Position numbers and translations under genes: made by a program
Notes under the pieces: model-generated
The model's database searches: none
Seen by the model: only the letters and a program-made list of their open reading frames with translations
What the model was told of the DNA's origin: nothing
Assembly: GCA_028693165.1 (NCBI GenBank)
Contig: JAQUVX010000002.1
Location: forward strand, 154,173 to 218,172
Direction of reading: 5' to 3'
DNA: 64,000 nt
Source of the DNA: Lachnospiraceae bacterium
Lineage (GTDB): Bacteria; Bacillota; Clostridia; Lachnospirales; Lachnospiraceae
In this document: piece after piece, positions 41,580 to 49,624 of the stretch
Numbering within the stretch: position 1 is the stretch's first letter
Layout of the letters: each line of letters begins with the position of its first letter

Positions 41580-42458
41580 TTATTCATCGGACCTGGCCGG
41601 GGGATTGTCATCGTATTCTTCCAGAAAATGATGCCGCTCGCCATCCTTGACATAGCCGATGCAGGCATCTAAATTGATATTCTCCACGCTCTTGAAAATA
41701 TTGGTGTCAATGTGGGGATTGATCAGACGGAAACGGCTGATCAGCTCCTTCATCTCCTGCCGTTTGGAGCTGTGTACTTCCTCCTCCGCCGCCTTTTCCT
41801 GCGCGATCTTCTCGGTGAAACGGCAGGCGCACTGCAAAAAGCGCAGGCCATTATAATCCTTCCACGCCAGAATATCCTGCTCCTTCACCAGATAGAGCGG
41901 ACGGATCAGCTCCATCCCCTCAAAATTGGTGCTGTGCAGCTTCGGCATCATGGTATTGACCTGGGCGCCGTAGAGCATACTCATGAGAATGGTCTCGATC
42001 ACATCGTCAAAATGGTGTCCCAATGCAATCTTATTGCAGCCCAGCGCCTTCGCATTGGCATAGAGATTGCCGCGCCGCATGCGGGCGCAGAGATAACAGG
42101 GCGAGCCGCCCGCGTCCACCACGGTCTCGAAAATGTCGGACTCGAAAATATGGACCGGAATACCCATGAGAGCAGCGTTTTCCTCGATCAACTGACGGTT
42201 GGCCGGATGATATCCCGGATCCATCACGATGAACTTCAGGCCAAATTCCATTTTGCCGTGCCGCAGAATCTCCTGCATACACTTGGCAAGCAGCATGGAA
42301 TCCTTGCCGCCGGAAATACAGACGGCGATGTTGTCGCCCTCCTGAATCATGTCGTACTCATTCAGAGCCTTCACAAAAGGCCTCCAGATCTCCTTGCGGA
42401 ACCGTTTGATGATGCTCCGCTCGATGGTCTGCTGGTTGTGCTCGGTATCCTGACTCAT
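41580..42458 (-). CDS. ttcA: TtcA-type tRNA 2-thiocytidine synthetase family protein
   Basis: A 292-residue PP-loop ATPase of the TtcA/TtuA family that thiolates tRNA using an iron-sulfur cluster. The PP-loop is CISGGKDSMLL (SGGKDS at 49-54). Cluster-binding Cys appear in GGSPCYLCARMRRG, and the family motif KIALGHHFDDVIETILMSML follows; a further Cys lies in RFLQCACRF. Its ATG overlaps the cysE stop (ATGA). A long-stem terminator follows. Target position C32 is inferred from the family name. Confidence 0.9.
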   Translation of the reverse strand: MSQDTEHNQQTIERSIIKRFRKEIWRPFVKALNEYDMIQEGDNIAVCISGGKDSMLLAKCMQEILRHGKMEFGLKFIVMDPGYHPANRQLIEENAALMGIPVHIFESDIFETVVDAGGSPCYLCARMRRGNLYANAKALGCNKIALGHHFDDVIETILMSMLYGAQVNTMMPKLHSTNFEGMELIRPLYLVKEQDILAWKDYNGLRFLQCACRFTEKIAQEKAAEEEVHSSKRQEMKELISRFRLINPHIDTNIFKSVENINLDACIGYVKDGERHHFLEEYDDNPPARSDE

Positions 42459-43186
42459 GTGGTGTGTTCCTTTCCTGATGCTTCGTCCGCTGCCTCCGGC
42501 GCTGTCGCTGGTGCTGGATCTGCTGCCACTGGGCCTGCTGCCTCCGGCGCTGCTCCTGCTGTCTCCGCGCGCATACGGGCAAGTTCCGCCTCCAGCTCGG
42601 CGAGCCGGGCTTCCATCTTATCATAATGATCCATTGTAATATGTTTGTGTACTTTTGGGATCGGCACCCCACCTACCTTGACCGGACGCGCCGGGATTCC
42701 CACCGCGGTCGTATCATTTTCCAACTGCTTCAGGAGAACCGCATTGGCTGCGATGGTGCAGTTGTCGCCCACCTCAAATGCGCCCAGGATCTTGGCACCC
42801 GCACCCACGGTTACATTATTGCCAAGGGTCGGGTGACGCTTTCCTTTGTTTAGGCCGACACCGCCCAGCGTCACGCCCTGGTAGATCGTGCAGTTGTCAC
42901 CTACCACCGTCGTCTCGCCAATGACCACACCGCAGCCGTGATCGATCAGTATGCCGTGTCCCATCTGCGCCCCCGGATGAATCTCAATCAGCGTAAAGAA
43001 CCGCGAAAGCTGAGAAAGCAGCCGCGCGATAAAAAACATGTGATACCTGTAAAACCAGTGTGCAAAACGATGCCAGATCAGAGCATGCACTCCCTGATAC
43101 AGTAAAAGTACCTCCAGCGCGTTGCGTGCCGCCGGATCCCGCTCCTGAACCGCCTTCACGTCCAGCCATATATCTTTTAAGATCAT
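42455..43186 (-). CDS. cysE: Serine O-acetyltransferase with Ala/Glu/Pro-rich tail
   Basis: A 243-residue enzyme making O-acetylserine for cysteine synthesis. The left-handed beta-helix hexapeptide repeats run through HPGAQMGHGILIDHGCGVVI, GDNCTIYQGVTLGGVG and NVTVGAGAKILGAFEVGDNC; catalytic His and Asp are in the first of these. The start at 43186 follows GAGGAAG; a longer frame adds 45 residues that look like non-coding sequence. After GIPARPVKVGG, where such enzymes normally end soon, the protein carries about 60 extra residues. These form a charged helix, then an Ala/Pro/Glu repeat-like tail. The gene overlaps ttcA by four bases; no T-box was seen upstream. Confidence 0.93.
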   Translation of the reverse strand: MILKDIWLDVKAVQERDPAARNALEVLLLYQGVHALIWHRFAHWFYRYHMFFIARLLSQLSRFFTLIEIHPGAQMGHGILIDHGCGVVIGETTVVGDNCTIYQGVTLGGVGLNKGKRHPTLGNNVTVGAGAKILGAFEVGDNCTIAANAVLLKQLENDTTAVGIPARPVKVGGVPIPKVHKHITMDHYDKMEARLAELEAELARMRAETAGAAPEAAGPVAADPAPATAPEAADEASGKEHTT

Positions 43187-43295
43187 CCTGACTTCCTCGT
43201 TTCTATTTTGCGAATTTTGTCCTTTATCATAGCATATGTGGGGTAGGAAATGCAAGTGAGGAATGCATGAAACAAAAAGAAAAAAGACACAAAAA

Positions 43296-43334
43296 AGCAG
43301 GGTGCTCATTTTTTCAAACAAACACTCTGCCTTG
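43296..43334 (-). terminator. Terminator after the PrcB-type gene
   Basis: On the minus strand GCAGAGTG and CACCCTGC form an 8-bp stem with one mismatch, followed by TTTTTTGTG. Confidence 0.6.
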
Positions 43335-43338
43335 ATCT

Positions 43339-43770
43339 TTACTGGAAAATCACCGGATTCTCCAAATACTCCGTCTGCACGACTATGTACGGATACGATT
43401 TCTCCACACCGACCTCCTCGCCCTTTTGCGGACCCTTCAGCTCCGTATCCAGCACGATGGAATTATCCGTCAGGTAAAGTTCGTTGACGGCAATGCTGTA
43501 GCCGCCGGTCGGCTGTTCCCCGTAACCGACTGCGATGTAGAGCCCTGTATCATTGCTGTAGGTCAGCTTAAACGGTGCATTTTGTTTCTCTGCCACCAGA
43601 TTTTTGAGTTCCTGGGGCAGCTCCGCTTCTCCCACCACCGTAAAGTCAAGATCCCGGACTTTGTCCTGCGCCTCCTTCGCCACGCTGCAGCCGGTAAGCA
43701 TACGCACCATCAACGTCCAAAGCAGCAGCGCCGCCATCAACAGAATCTTCCCGTTCAGTTTTTTTCGCAT
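43339..43770 (-). CDS. PrcB-type (protease complex inhibitor-like) lipoprotein
   Basis: A 143-residue lipoprotein with a signal peptide and lipobox MLTGC at about residues 24-28. The C-terminal 70 residues match the PrcB_C fold: LYIAVGYGEQPTGGYSIAVN, then KSYPYIVVQTEYLENPVIF. In PrcB this domain regulates a cell-surface protease; here no protease gene is adjacent. It lies just downstream of spoIIID on the same strand, so mother-cell expression is possible but not shown. Confidence 0.82.
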   Translation of the reverse strand: MRKKLNGKILLMAALLLWTLMVRMLTGCSVAKEAQDKVRDLDFTVVGEAELPQELKNLVAEKQNAPFKLTYSNDTGLYIAVGYGEQPTGGYSIAVNELYLTDNSIVLDTELKGPQKGEEVGVEKSYPYIVVQTEYLENPVIFQ

Positions 43771-43833
43771 AACAGCCTCCCCTGAATATTCGATTATAAT
43801 AGCTATTAATAATCTATTCAGGAATTGCGGGCG

Positions 43834-44112
43834 CTATGACTCCTTTTCTTTGCTGCAGATTGCCAGACGATGCTGATACTTCTCCCGCGTGGCCAACCCG
43901 CCGCGGATATGACGCTCCGATTTATTGATATCCAGCACGACCCTCGCCTTGGCGGCAAGAGACGGATTAATATGCTCCAGTCGGTCTGTCACGTCCTTGT
44001 GCACCGTACTTTTGCTGATCCCAAACTTTTTCGCGGTCTGCCGCACGGTCGCATTGTGGTCAATGATGTAATTTGCTATGGCTACGGCCCGTTCTTCAAT
44101 ATAATCCTTCAA
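43834..44112 (-). CDS. spoIIID: Sporulation transcription factor SpoIIID
   Basis: A mother-cell DNA-binding regulator, 92 residues from the TTG at 44112. The sequence KDYIEERAVAIANYIIDHNA, TVRQTAKKFGISKSTVHKDV, INPSLAAKARVVLDINKSE and RHIRGGLATREKY is diagnostic. Known homologues start MKDYIEERA, which matches the TTG, placed six bases after a GGGGG ribosome-binding site. An in-frame ATG at 44127 would add RGISL, and lies inside the same hairpin. The ribosome-binding site is one arm of an inverted repeat (CCCCGCAT... ATGCGGGG, 44120-44154), so translation may be gated. The leader and first codons recur at 54819-54874. A decayed partial paralogue is at 45392-45490. Confidence 0.95.
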   Translation of the reverse strand: MKDYIEERAVAIANYIIDHNATVRQTAKKFGISKSTVHKDVTDRLEHINPSLAAKARVVLDINKSERHIRGGLATREKYQHRLAICSKEKES

Positions 44113-44154
44113 GGAAATCCCCCGCATCGGATGTTTTTTACAATCTATGCGGGG
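44100..44154 (-). repeat. 55-bp direct repeat, left copy (spoIIID leader and start codon)
   Basis: Identical to 54819-54874 except for one extra A in the right copy, and in the same orientation. It contains the SD-sequestering hairpin (arms 44120-44127 and 44147-44154), the TTG start and the first four codons of spoIIID. The 10.66 kb between the copies is AT-rich and accessory in content, so the pair looks like attachment-site or insertion-derived duplications. Confidence 0.75.
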
Positions 44155-44162
44155 AAGTTTTG

Positions 44163-44191
44163 AGTTATGCTTAGCCTTGAAAATATCTGAC
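44163..44191 (-). promoter_or_regulatory. Candidate sigma-E-type promoter of spoIIID
   Basis: Reading the minus strand, AGATATT then 12 bp then CATAACT resembles the mother-cell sigma-E consensus (ATATT and CATACAAT-like), just upstream of the leader hairpin. The spacing is slightly short, so this is tentative. Confidence 0.3.
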
Positions 44192-44276
44192 CATCCTGTA
44201 TTCAGTGCCTACAGCACATCAAACGCCTCTCTTTGAAACACTTTGCTTAGAACGTGCACCCGCTGGGCACACCACT

Positions 44277-44310
44277 CAAAAAGGGTGTTGAACCAAAACG
44301 CCCAACACCC
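44277..44310 (-). terminator. Terminator of the mntA-hepT-like operon
   Basis: GGGTGTTG (44283-44290) and CAACACCC (44303-44310) form a perfect stem followed on the minus strand by TTTTTGAG, six bases beyond the hepT-like stop. Confidence 0.85.
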
Positions 44311-44315
44311 ATACA

Positions 44316-44849
44316 CTATTTCGCTAAAATATTCTTCGTTTTGCAATAATCCCATATCAACTTCTGGATCTCTTCGTACTCATCCTGATAGTTCTGTATA
44401 TTCTCCAGAATTGTATCCATGTTGCTTCGATAATTCTCATATGCATGAACCACTTCGTTTCTGTCAGCGAAGGAAGTCACTGCATCATCAAGCATTCGCG
44501 ATTCACATTCAGCCTCAAATAGACTTTGGAATTCAGCAATCGCCCTGCGAATACTAATATCAGCATTCTTGTCCAACCTTCCTGTCAGCTTTATAATTGT
44601 AGCTATGATATCCTGAAATGCAATTACCATATATCCATATCGATTTGCCAAGCTGTCAATATAGTCGAACTGATCTTCGCCATCTGCTGAAAGATACTTG
44701 GTGTGAATTCTTCTGAGTGCTGCCACATGTTCCTTCATCTCATACAACTTCATTTCGAGGGTAAATGCTCCAGCTGTCTTTTTATCATACCCCGCAGAAG
44801 ATGTTGGGGTGATTCCGGCATTTTTCAATGCCTCACTAAAGCTCGTCAA
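44316..44849 (-). CDS. HEPN-domain toxin (HepT-like)
   Basis: A 177-residue HEPN protein with the ribonuclease/target motif R-x4-H-x-Y at Arg130, His135 and Tyr137 (DRNEVVHAYENY). The rest is helical. It follows a MNT-type nucleotidyltransferase gene and begins at a TTG one base after that gene's stop, nine bases after GGAGGTGG. This order and spacing are those of MntA-HepT toxin-antitoxin modules, where the nucleotidyltransferase AMPylates the Tyr of HepT to silence it. A terminator follows. Toxin activity is inferred from family and motif. Confidence 0.82.
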   Translation of the reverse strand: MTSFSEALKNAGITPTSSAGYDKKTAGAFTLEMKLYEMKEHVAALRRIHTKYLSADGEDQFDYIDSLANRYGYMVIAFQDIIATIIKLTGRLDKNADISIRRAIAEFQSLFEAECESRMLDDAVTSFADRNEVVHAYENYRSNMDTILENIQNYQDEYEEIQKLIWDYCKTKNILAK

Positions 44850-44850
44850 A

Positions 44851-45264
44851 TCATACCACCTCCAGTCGCATCTTTTTCACCATTTCAGCCTGTGGATTAT
44901 TACCATATTCCGCAAGCATCATTTTCACATAGTCAATTAACTCTGCAGGGCAATAATCTGTAACTGCATACTTTTGTTCCAATACAATCGGCAAATTGAT
45001 AAACTGAGAATTAAGTAATCGCATTCTAATCACATCATTCTCAATTCCTAACTGATCAAAATAATCTTTTGTAAAGGAATAAATTCGGAAACCCAGTGCA
45101 GGGCTCAAAGAGAATACGCCAAGATCAATGTCTGACCGTGACCTGTATCGATCCGTCAAAAAACTTCCAAACACCAGAATATTGTACTGATCAACCATCT
45201 GAAACTTCTGAGTCACTGCAGCTTTAAAGTCTTCCACAATCTTCAACCGTTCTGAATATGTCAT
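44851..45264 (-). CDS. MNT-domain nucleotidyltransferase antitoxin (MntA-like)
   Basis: A 137-residue minimal nucleotidyltransferase with the motif G-S-x10-D-x-D (Gly33, Ser34, Asp45, Asp47 in VFGSFLTDRYRSRSDIDLGV). It is the predicted antitoxin of the HEPN protein encoded next, which it would AMPylate. The start region has GAAAAGAGGATG-type context (AGAGG before the ATG). Both genes are AT-rich compared with the flanking core genes and lie at the left end of the accessory segment. Confidence 0.85.
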   Translation of the reverse strand: MTYSERLKIVEDFKAAVTQKFQMVDQYNILVFGSFLTDRYRSRSDIDLGVFSLSPALGFRIYSFTKDYFDQLGIENDVIRMRLLNSQFINLPIVLEQKYAVTDYCPAELIDYVKMMLAEYGNNPQAEMVKKMRLEVV

Positions 45265-45391
45265 CCTCTTCTCACCTCACGATCGCACGTATTTTATATT
45301 ATCTTATCACATGCAGTAGGTATTATTCAATGTACAAATTGATTTTCATCTTATAAATCCTCAAAGCCCCTGTAAAACCATATATCCATTT

Positions 45392-45490
45392 TGTTACGTC
45401 CTCGTGTACCGTGCTTTTCGGGATTCCAAACTTTTTTGCCACCTGCCTCACTGTGGTATTGTGGTCGATGACATAATTAGCGATGACTAC
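45392..45490 (-). pseudogene. Partial spoIIID paralogue (remnant)
   Basis: The frame VVIANYVIDHNTTVRQVAKK, FGIPKSTVHEDVTKW matches SpoIIID from about residue 11 to 42, covering the helix-turn-helix, then turns into unrelated sequence (IYGFTGALRIYKMK). Both the N-terminal codons and the C-terminal RHIRGGLA region are missing. It is diverged from the intact gene at the nucleotide level, so it is an old or foreign fragment. Confidence 0.75.
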
Positions 45491-45659
45491 CGTGAGAAGC
45501 TGACTTGTTTTCATCTGCTGCAAAACCAGTAATCACTCCATCGTATCCGTATTCGATAGTTTTGTCTATTCCGACAGCAAGCAGATGACCGCCAATTCCC
45601 AGACATTTGAGTATGCTCAGCCCTGAGAAATCATGGTAAACGTATCCCTTATATTTCAT
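45477..45659 (-). pseudogene. Fragment of an unidentified gene, fused to the spoIIID remnant
   Basis: The frame MKYKGYVYHDFSGLSILKCL, GIGGHLLAVGIDKTIEYGYD, GVITGFAADE looks like a piece of an acetyltransferase-like or similar protein (LGIGG...GIDK...GYDG), but it has no complete domain. It runs out of frame into the spoIIID remnant. Two broken pieces joined head to tail suggest repeated insertion and decay at this site. Confidence 0.5.
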
Positions 45660-45661
45660 TA

Positions 45662-46315
45662 CTAATCCGCACGCTCATATTCTTCCACATATGCAGACCA
45701 GCCGCTCTTACTCATCATAAAAGCAATCAGGCGACCCGTTTCTTCTTCCACATAATAGCGAAATGGTGTGTCAAAAACAGTTGCTGTCTCTGTCCAATAC
45801 GGATTCTCATAAGCCAGCATACTGCTGACAGAGGGGCGTCTGGCACTTCCTCTATAGCTTTCAACCTTAAGCTGATCTCCAGCACGCTGCACTACAATAT
45901 ATTTTTCCGCATTCTCTCCGGTAACTCCTGTGGTATTGTACTCCTCCACACGATGCCATCTTCCCAGAAGCTCTGCTCCCGCCTCTGAGGTTTCTCCTGA
46001 CTGTATCGTAGATGAAGCTGCAGGTTGCGACTGGGTCTGCACTACTCCATTCACCACCCATGCACCGGAAGCGTCCACATAATAACCGTCCGGCGTTGGT
46101 TCTGCAGAATTCATGTAGCAACGTCCGGCCTGGTCAAAATAGTAACATTTTCCGTCAATCCATTCCCAACCAGCCACCGCCCAGGTAGTGTCGTCGTTCT
46201 GATACATCCAGTCATTCCCTGTCTGATGCCATGTCCCTGCATAAGCCGCCATCGAAACTGCTGCCATGCTCAAAACCCCTGCCATTGCCATAGTTGTAAA
46301 CCATTTCCTTTTCAT
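45662..46315 (-). CDS. Secreted protein with cell-wall-binding (choline-binding-like) repeats
   Basis: A 217-residue secreted protein. A signal peptide (MKRKWFTTMAMAGVLSMAAV, SMAAYA) is followed by two or three cell-wall-binding type repeats (WHQTGNDWMYQND, GWEWIDGKCYYFDQAG, TPDGYYVDASGAWV) that normally hold proteins on wall teichoic acids. The last 100 residues (LLGRWHRVEEYNTTGVT onward) are an unrecognised domain. It probably is a small surface protein. The start has a GGGATATTGG context, weakly ribosome-binding-like. Confidence 0.78.
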   Translation of the reverse strand: MKRKWFTTMAMAGVLSMAAVSMAAYAGTWHQTGNDWMYQNDDTTWAVAGWEWIDGKCYYFDQAGRCYMNSAEPTPDGYYVDASGAWVVNGVVQTQSQPAASSTIQSGETSEAGAELLGRWHRVEEYNTTGVTGENAEKYIVVQRAGDQLKVESYRGSARRPSVSSMLAYENPYWTETATVFDTPFRYYVEEETGRLIAFMMSKSGWSAYVEEYERAD

Positions 46316-46420
46316 ACCAATATCCCCTTTTTATTTTCCAGCATAATCCGCTGACTTTTTTACGCACTACTATAGTACCAAAACACATCGTATTCTTCAA
46401 CACCATCCAACCAACACCGC

Positions 46421-46969
46421 TCAATAATATTTCATCATCTCATCCATTCGCTCCATATCTCCCTTCCGAAGTTGTCTGACCAAAAATTCCGCGTTCGTCA
46501 TATTTTCCTCAAATTGAAACAGCTTCTTCCCATGTACATCCGACACGACATACTCTCTGGCCTTTAAGGCCGTCTTCATATCCACCGTTGTTTTCGTCTG
46601 CATTCTGAGTTTGGACAGCTGGTATACCTTACGGCTTCTCCATAAATTCTGACAGGTCACCGTACCATGATCAAACATAATTTTCCGATTCATATATGCC
46701 AGCAGAAATGCGATGCCCGGCAGTCCGATCATCAGCCAAAGCGCTGCCAGCATCAGTAAACTCGTGGAATCCATCGACTTGCGATCTGCATATGCAAGCC
46801 CTGATAAAAATACGACCAGCAAAATCCCAACAGCTCCGATCCCAAATGCCCTGCGCCCCTCATGAACCGTAAAACACGCTTCATCAACTGCCTTGCTGCG
46901 CTTCCCTGGAATCATGCAAAACCCAAGTAAAACCATTGTCAGCAGCACACTGATTCCCGCATCCATCAT
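46421..46969 (-). CDS. Membrane protein of unknown function
   Basis: A 182-residue protein with three hydrophobic segments (about 5-20, 42-60 and 70-92: FGIGAVGILLVVFLSGLAYA and LLMLAALWLMIGLPGIAFLL are clear) and a cytoplasmic C-terminal part that looks like a small beta-sheet domain (KIMFDHGTVTCQNLWRSRKV). Similar small proteins are frequent in Lachnospiraceae, but I do not recognise a named family with confidence. It lies 105 bp upstream of the wall-binding protein gene on the same strand. Confidence 0.65.
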   Translation of the reverse strand: MMDAGISVLLTMVLLGFCMIPGKRSKAVDEACFTVHEGRRAFGIGAVGILLVVFLSGLAYADRKSMDSTSLLMLAALWLMIGLPGIAFLLAYMNRKIMFDHGTVTCQNLWRSRKVYQLSKLRMQTKTTVDMKTALKAREYVVSDVHGKKLFQFEENMTNAEFLVRQLRKGDMERMDEMMKYY

Positions 46970-47033
46970 AATGTCATTCTCCTTGTCTGAAGTTTTCCTC
47001 CATAACCTGATATGGCTCCGCCGAAATTACCAG

Positions 47034-47489
47034 TCAATCCCTAGTCCAATTCCTTCCGCGCCATCTTCACCCTGACCTGCTTGCGGAAGAAGCCGATTCC
47101 AATGCTTTTACATAATTGATCTTGCTCCACGGATTATAGACTTCGGAATTACCAAAGAGATACCCATCATACCAGGTCTTTACAATATCCATCTTGTCTT
47201 CCCTGTGATAATATGCAAACATCTTTTTGACTTCTTCTTTTGCAAATCCAAAATGCTCATCGTAACTTTTGCTCAGGATTGATATAATCTCCAGATTATT
47301 CAGCCCGGTAAAAATCGATTCCTTACTAATCCGCAGGCCTCCGGTAATCACTGCAAATTTCAGATATTCGTTGGTCTTAAGTGCCGATTCAAAGAGAGAA
47401 CGGATAAAATTAACCATCTGTGCATAGAACTTTTTATAATATGCATTCTCCAATGCACCTATTATATACGATACATTTGGAAAATACAA
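47034..47489 (-). pseudogene. Remnant of an AAA-ATPase-like / PD-(D/E)xK gene
   Basis: A 140-residue frame contains the middle of the AAA-ATPase-like family abundant in Lachnospiraceae (FAVITGGLRISKESIFTGLN, NLEIISILSKSYDEHFGFAK and TWYDGYLFGNSEVYNPWS). Both the N-terminal Walker motifs and the C-terminal nuclease domain are missing. After KAL the frame shifts into ESASSASRSG; the next frame reads GFFRKQVRVKMARKELD and then a stop, apparently the tail of another gene. So this is a chimera of two broken genes. Confidence 0.75.
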
Positions 47490-47562
47490 TTATGAACGGA
47501 AATGGTTATCGATGGTTATCGCTATGCTTTCAGTTCAGGTAAACTCCCGTTGGTTTGCACGC

Positions 47563-47611
47563 AAAAAGGCTGTCACTACATGATTTTTCAATCACATTGA
47601 AGCGACAGCCT
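47563..47611 (-). terminator. Terminator of the fructose-type PTS/aldolase operon
   Basis: AGGCTGTC (47567-47574) and GACAGCCT (47604-47611) form the stem; on the minus strand TTTTTGC follows. It lies 31 bp after the aldolase stop. Confidence 0.75.
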
Positions 47612-47642
47612 CTTTCTATACCATATTTTTCAACACAATTTT

Positions 47643-48527
47643 TTAATCAAATTCTCTTGTGCGCGATGATTCAAAATAATATTTTCCACTTGAACCTATC
47701 ATCCTCATATAATCCTTAATAAACAATTTCATTGCATTTTGTCCTGCAATTTGGAAGTCCATATAGTCAATTTCTAGTTTTTCAGCCGCTGCCTCCACCA
47801 TAGCCTTCCTTCCACACTGAAACAAGTCTGTGCATACGTTAATTTTATTGATTCCACATGCAACCGCCCGTTTGATGTTTTCTTCTCCGGCACCAGAACC
47901 TCCATGAAGAACCAATGGCATTTGCAAAATATCCTTTAGCTCTTTCAGCCTCTGAAAATCTAACCTCGGTGTCATGTTGTGAGGGTAATTTCCATGGGCT
48001 GTTCCAATAGCAACTGCCAGGCAGTCAATATTGGTTCTCTGTACAAAATCCTTCGCCTGTTCCGGATTCGTATACAAATCTAATTTCTCACTATCGCCCT
48101 CTACCGCGGAGCCCACGTGGCCTAATTCGCCTTCAACAGATAATCCATTTTCATGAGCGATTGATGCAATTAACCTGGTTCTGTTGATGTTCTCCTCATA
48201 TTCGCATGCCGACGCGTCAATCATCACGCTGGTAAATCCTGCTTTTATTACTCTGATAACATCATCATACTCCTGCCCATGATCAAGATTCAATGCAACC
48301 GGAACATTCACACCCTCTGCCATTTTTGCTACCATAGGCGCAATAATTTCCGGCGTACCATGAGTTTTCATCTGCCTTGGGGAAATATTGATAATGACAG
48401 GTGAATGCTCTTCCTGAGCTGCTGATATAATGGCCATTGCCTGTTCCATGTTCACACAATTAATTGCCATCACAGCATATTTGCGTTTATCTGCATCAAA
48501 AAGCATATTTTTCATTGATTGAAACAT
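47643..48527 (-). CDS. Class II ketose-bisphosphate aldolase (Fba/GatY type)
   Basis: A 294-residue zinc-dependent aldolase that splits a ketose bisphosphate to dihydroxyacetone phosphate and an aldehyde. Zinc ligands are in NLDHGQEYDD and GTAHGNY, and LVLHGGSGAGEENIKRAV is the phosphate-binding segment. I prefer the ATG at 48527, two bases after the IIC stop and ten after AGGAGG; the ATG at 48536 touches that site. It is the last gene of the PTS operon, so its likely substrate is the phosphorylated product of that PTS. Fructose-, tagatose- or another ketose-bisphosphate cannot be distinguished. Confidence 0.9.
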   Translation of the reverse strand: MFQSMKNMLFDADKRKYAVMAINCVNMEQAMAIISAAQEEHSPVIINISPRQMKTHGTPEIIAPMVAKMAEGVNVPVALNLDHGQEYDDVIRVIKAGFTSVMIDASACEYEENINRTRLIASIAHENGLSVEGELGHVGSAVEGDSEKLDLYTNPEQAKDFVQRTNIDCLAVAIGTAHGNYPHNMTPRLDFQRLKELKDILQMPLVLHGGSGAGEENIKRAVACGINKINVCTDLFQCGRKAMVEAAAEKLEIDYMDFQIAGQNAMKLFIKDYMRMIGSSGKYYFESSRTREFD

Positions 48528-48529
48528 TC

Positions 48530-49624
48530 CTAGCATCCCTCCTGACTAAGCTGTTTCTTGGAAAAATCCTGTTCCGATACAGGAAGCGGCTTTTTAATAA
48601 TTGCGTAAATGACTGATGACAACAAGATATTGCATCCTAATGCCAGCAAGAACATCAACGGTTTATTCATTAACGGTATAGCAAAAATTCCTCCGTGAAG
48701 AGCTGGTGACTCCACACCAAAAAGCATACTTAGACCACCACCAAGTGCGCAGCCCGGAATCGTCGACATCCAGACGCGTACCGGATCATTCAAAAAGAAT
48801 GGCAACGCACCCTCTGTAATATAAAAACATCCAAGAACAACTCCTACTTTCGCATTTTCAACATCTGCTTTTTTGAATTTTCTTTTTTGTAAAAATGTTG
48901 CCACAGCCATTGAAATTGGCGGTGCCATACCCGCCGCCATTTTAACCGCGGACGGTGCAAAGACCCCTTCTGCGTTCAACGCATTCGCCACCGATGCAGC
49001 TGTCTGCGTAAACGGTCCTCCAAAATCAATTCCCCAAAACAGCCCCATGATTGCGCCAAATACAAATCTTGAGCTTCCCTGAAGTGAGGTCAGCCATCCT
49101 TTCATAACATCCATTCCCCATGCAATTGGCGTTCCTACTACATAAAACAGCAACATGCCTACTGCGAATGATGTTGAAAGTGGTACAACAATAAGATTCA
49201 TTGGTCCTGCAAACCAACTTGGTACTTTCAGCTTTTTTAAATAAAATACCATCATACCGCAGGCTACACCGCCGATTACGCCGCCGACAAATCCTGATGA
49301 AATTACCTGACTGGATAAATATCCAACCGCCAGTCCCGGTGCAATTGCCGGTTTATCACCGATTGCCCACGCAATTGCTGCCGATAGAACCGGAATTGTT
49401 AAAACCATAGCTCCTGCGCCAAGCCGTGCCAGGTTGTAAGCAAAGGTTCCTACCATCTCCGGATTTGATGCTACATCATAACCACCAATTGCTTTTGCAA
49501 TCGCCTGTAGAAATCCTGCTACTACAAGGACGGGAATCATATGAGAAGTGCCTGTCAAGAAAATCGACTTTGCTTTTGCTGCTTTACTTACCTTTTTTTC
49601 CTTTTTTCTTTCGATTTTTGCCAT
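48530..49624 (-). CDS. PTS fructose-type EIIC permease
   Basis: A 364-residue membrane permease of the fructose-specific IIC class with about nine hydrophobic segments. Family features are SIFLTGTSHMIPVLVVAGFL, QAIAKAIGG, PAIAPGLAVGYLSS and FYITEGALPFFLNDPVR. The start overlaps the IIB stop by one base. IIA, IIB and IIC are separate genes here, unlike the fused FruA. The sugar is unknown. Confidence 0.93.
   Translation of the reverse strand: MAKIERKKEKKVSKAAKAKSIFLTGTSHMIPVLVVAGFLQAIAKAIGGYDVASNPEMVGTFAYNLARLGAGAMVLTIPVLSAAIAWAIGDKPAIAPGLAVGYLSSQVISSGFVGGVIGGVACGMMVFYLKKLKVPSWFAGPMNLIVVPLSTSFAVGMLLFYVVGTPIAWGMDVMKGWLTSLQGSSRFVFGAIMGLFWGIDFGGPFTQTAASVANALNAEGVFAPSAVKMAAGMAPPISMAVATFLQKRKFKKADVENAKVGVVLGCFYITEGALPFFLNDPVRVWMSTIPGCALGGGLSMLFGVESPALHGGIFAIPLMNKPLMFLLALGCNILLSSVIYAIIKKPLPVSEQDFSKKQLSQEGC

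Noticed and set aside
43187-43338. T-box or other riboswitch upstream of cysE
   Set aside because: No T-box consensus, no long structured leader, only a possible -10 element.
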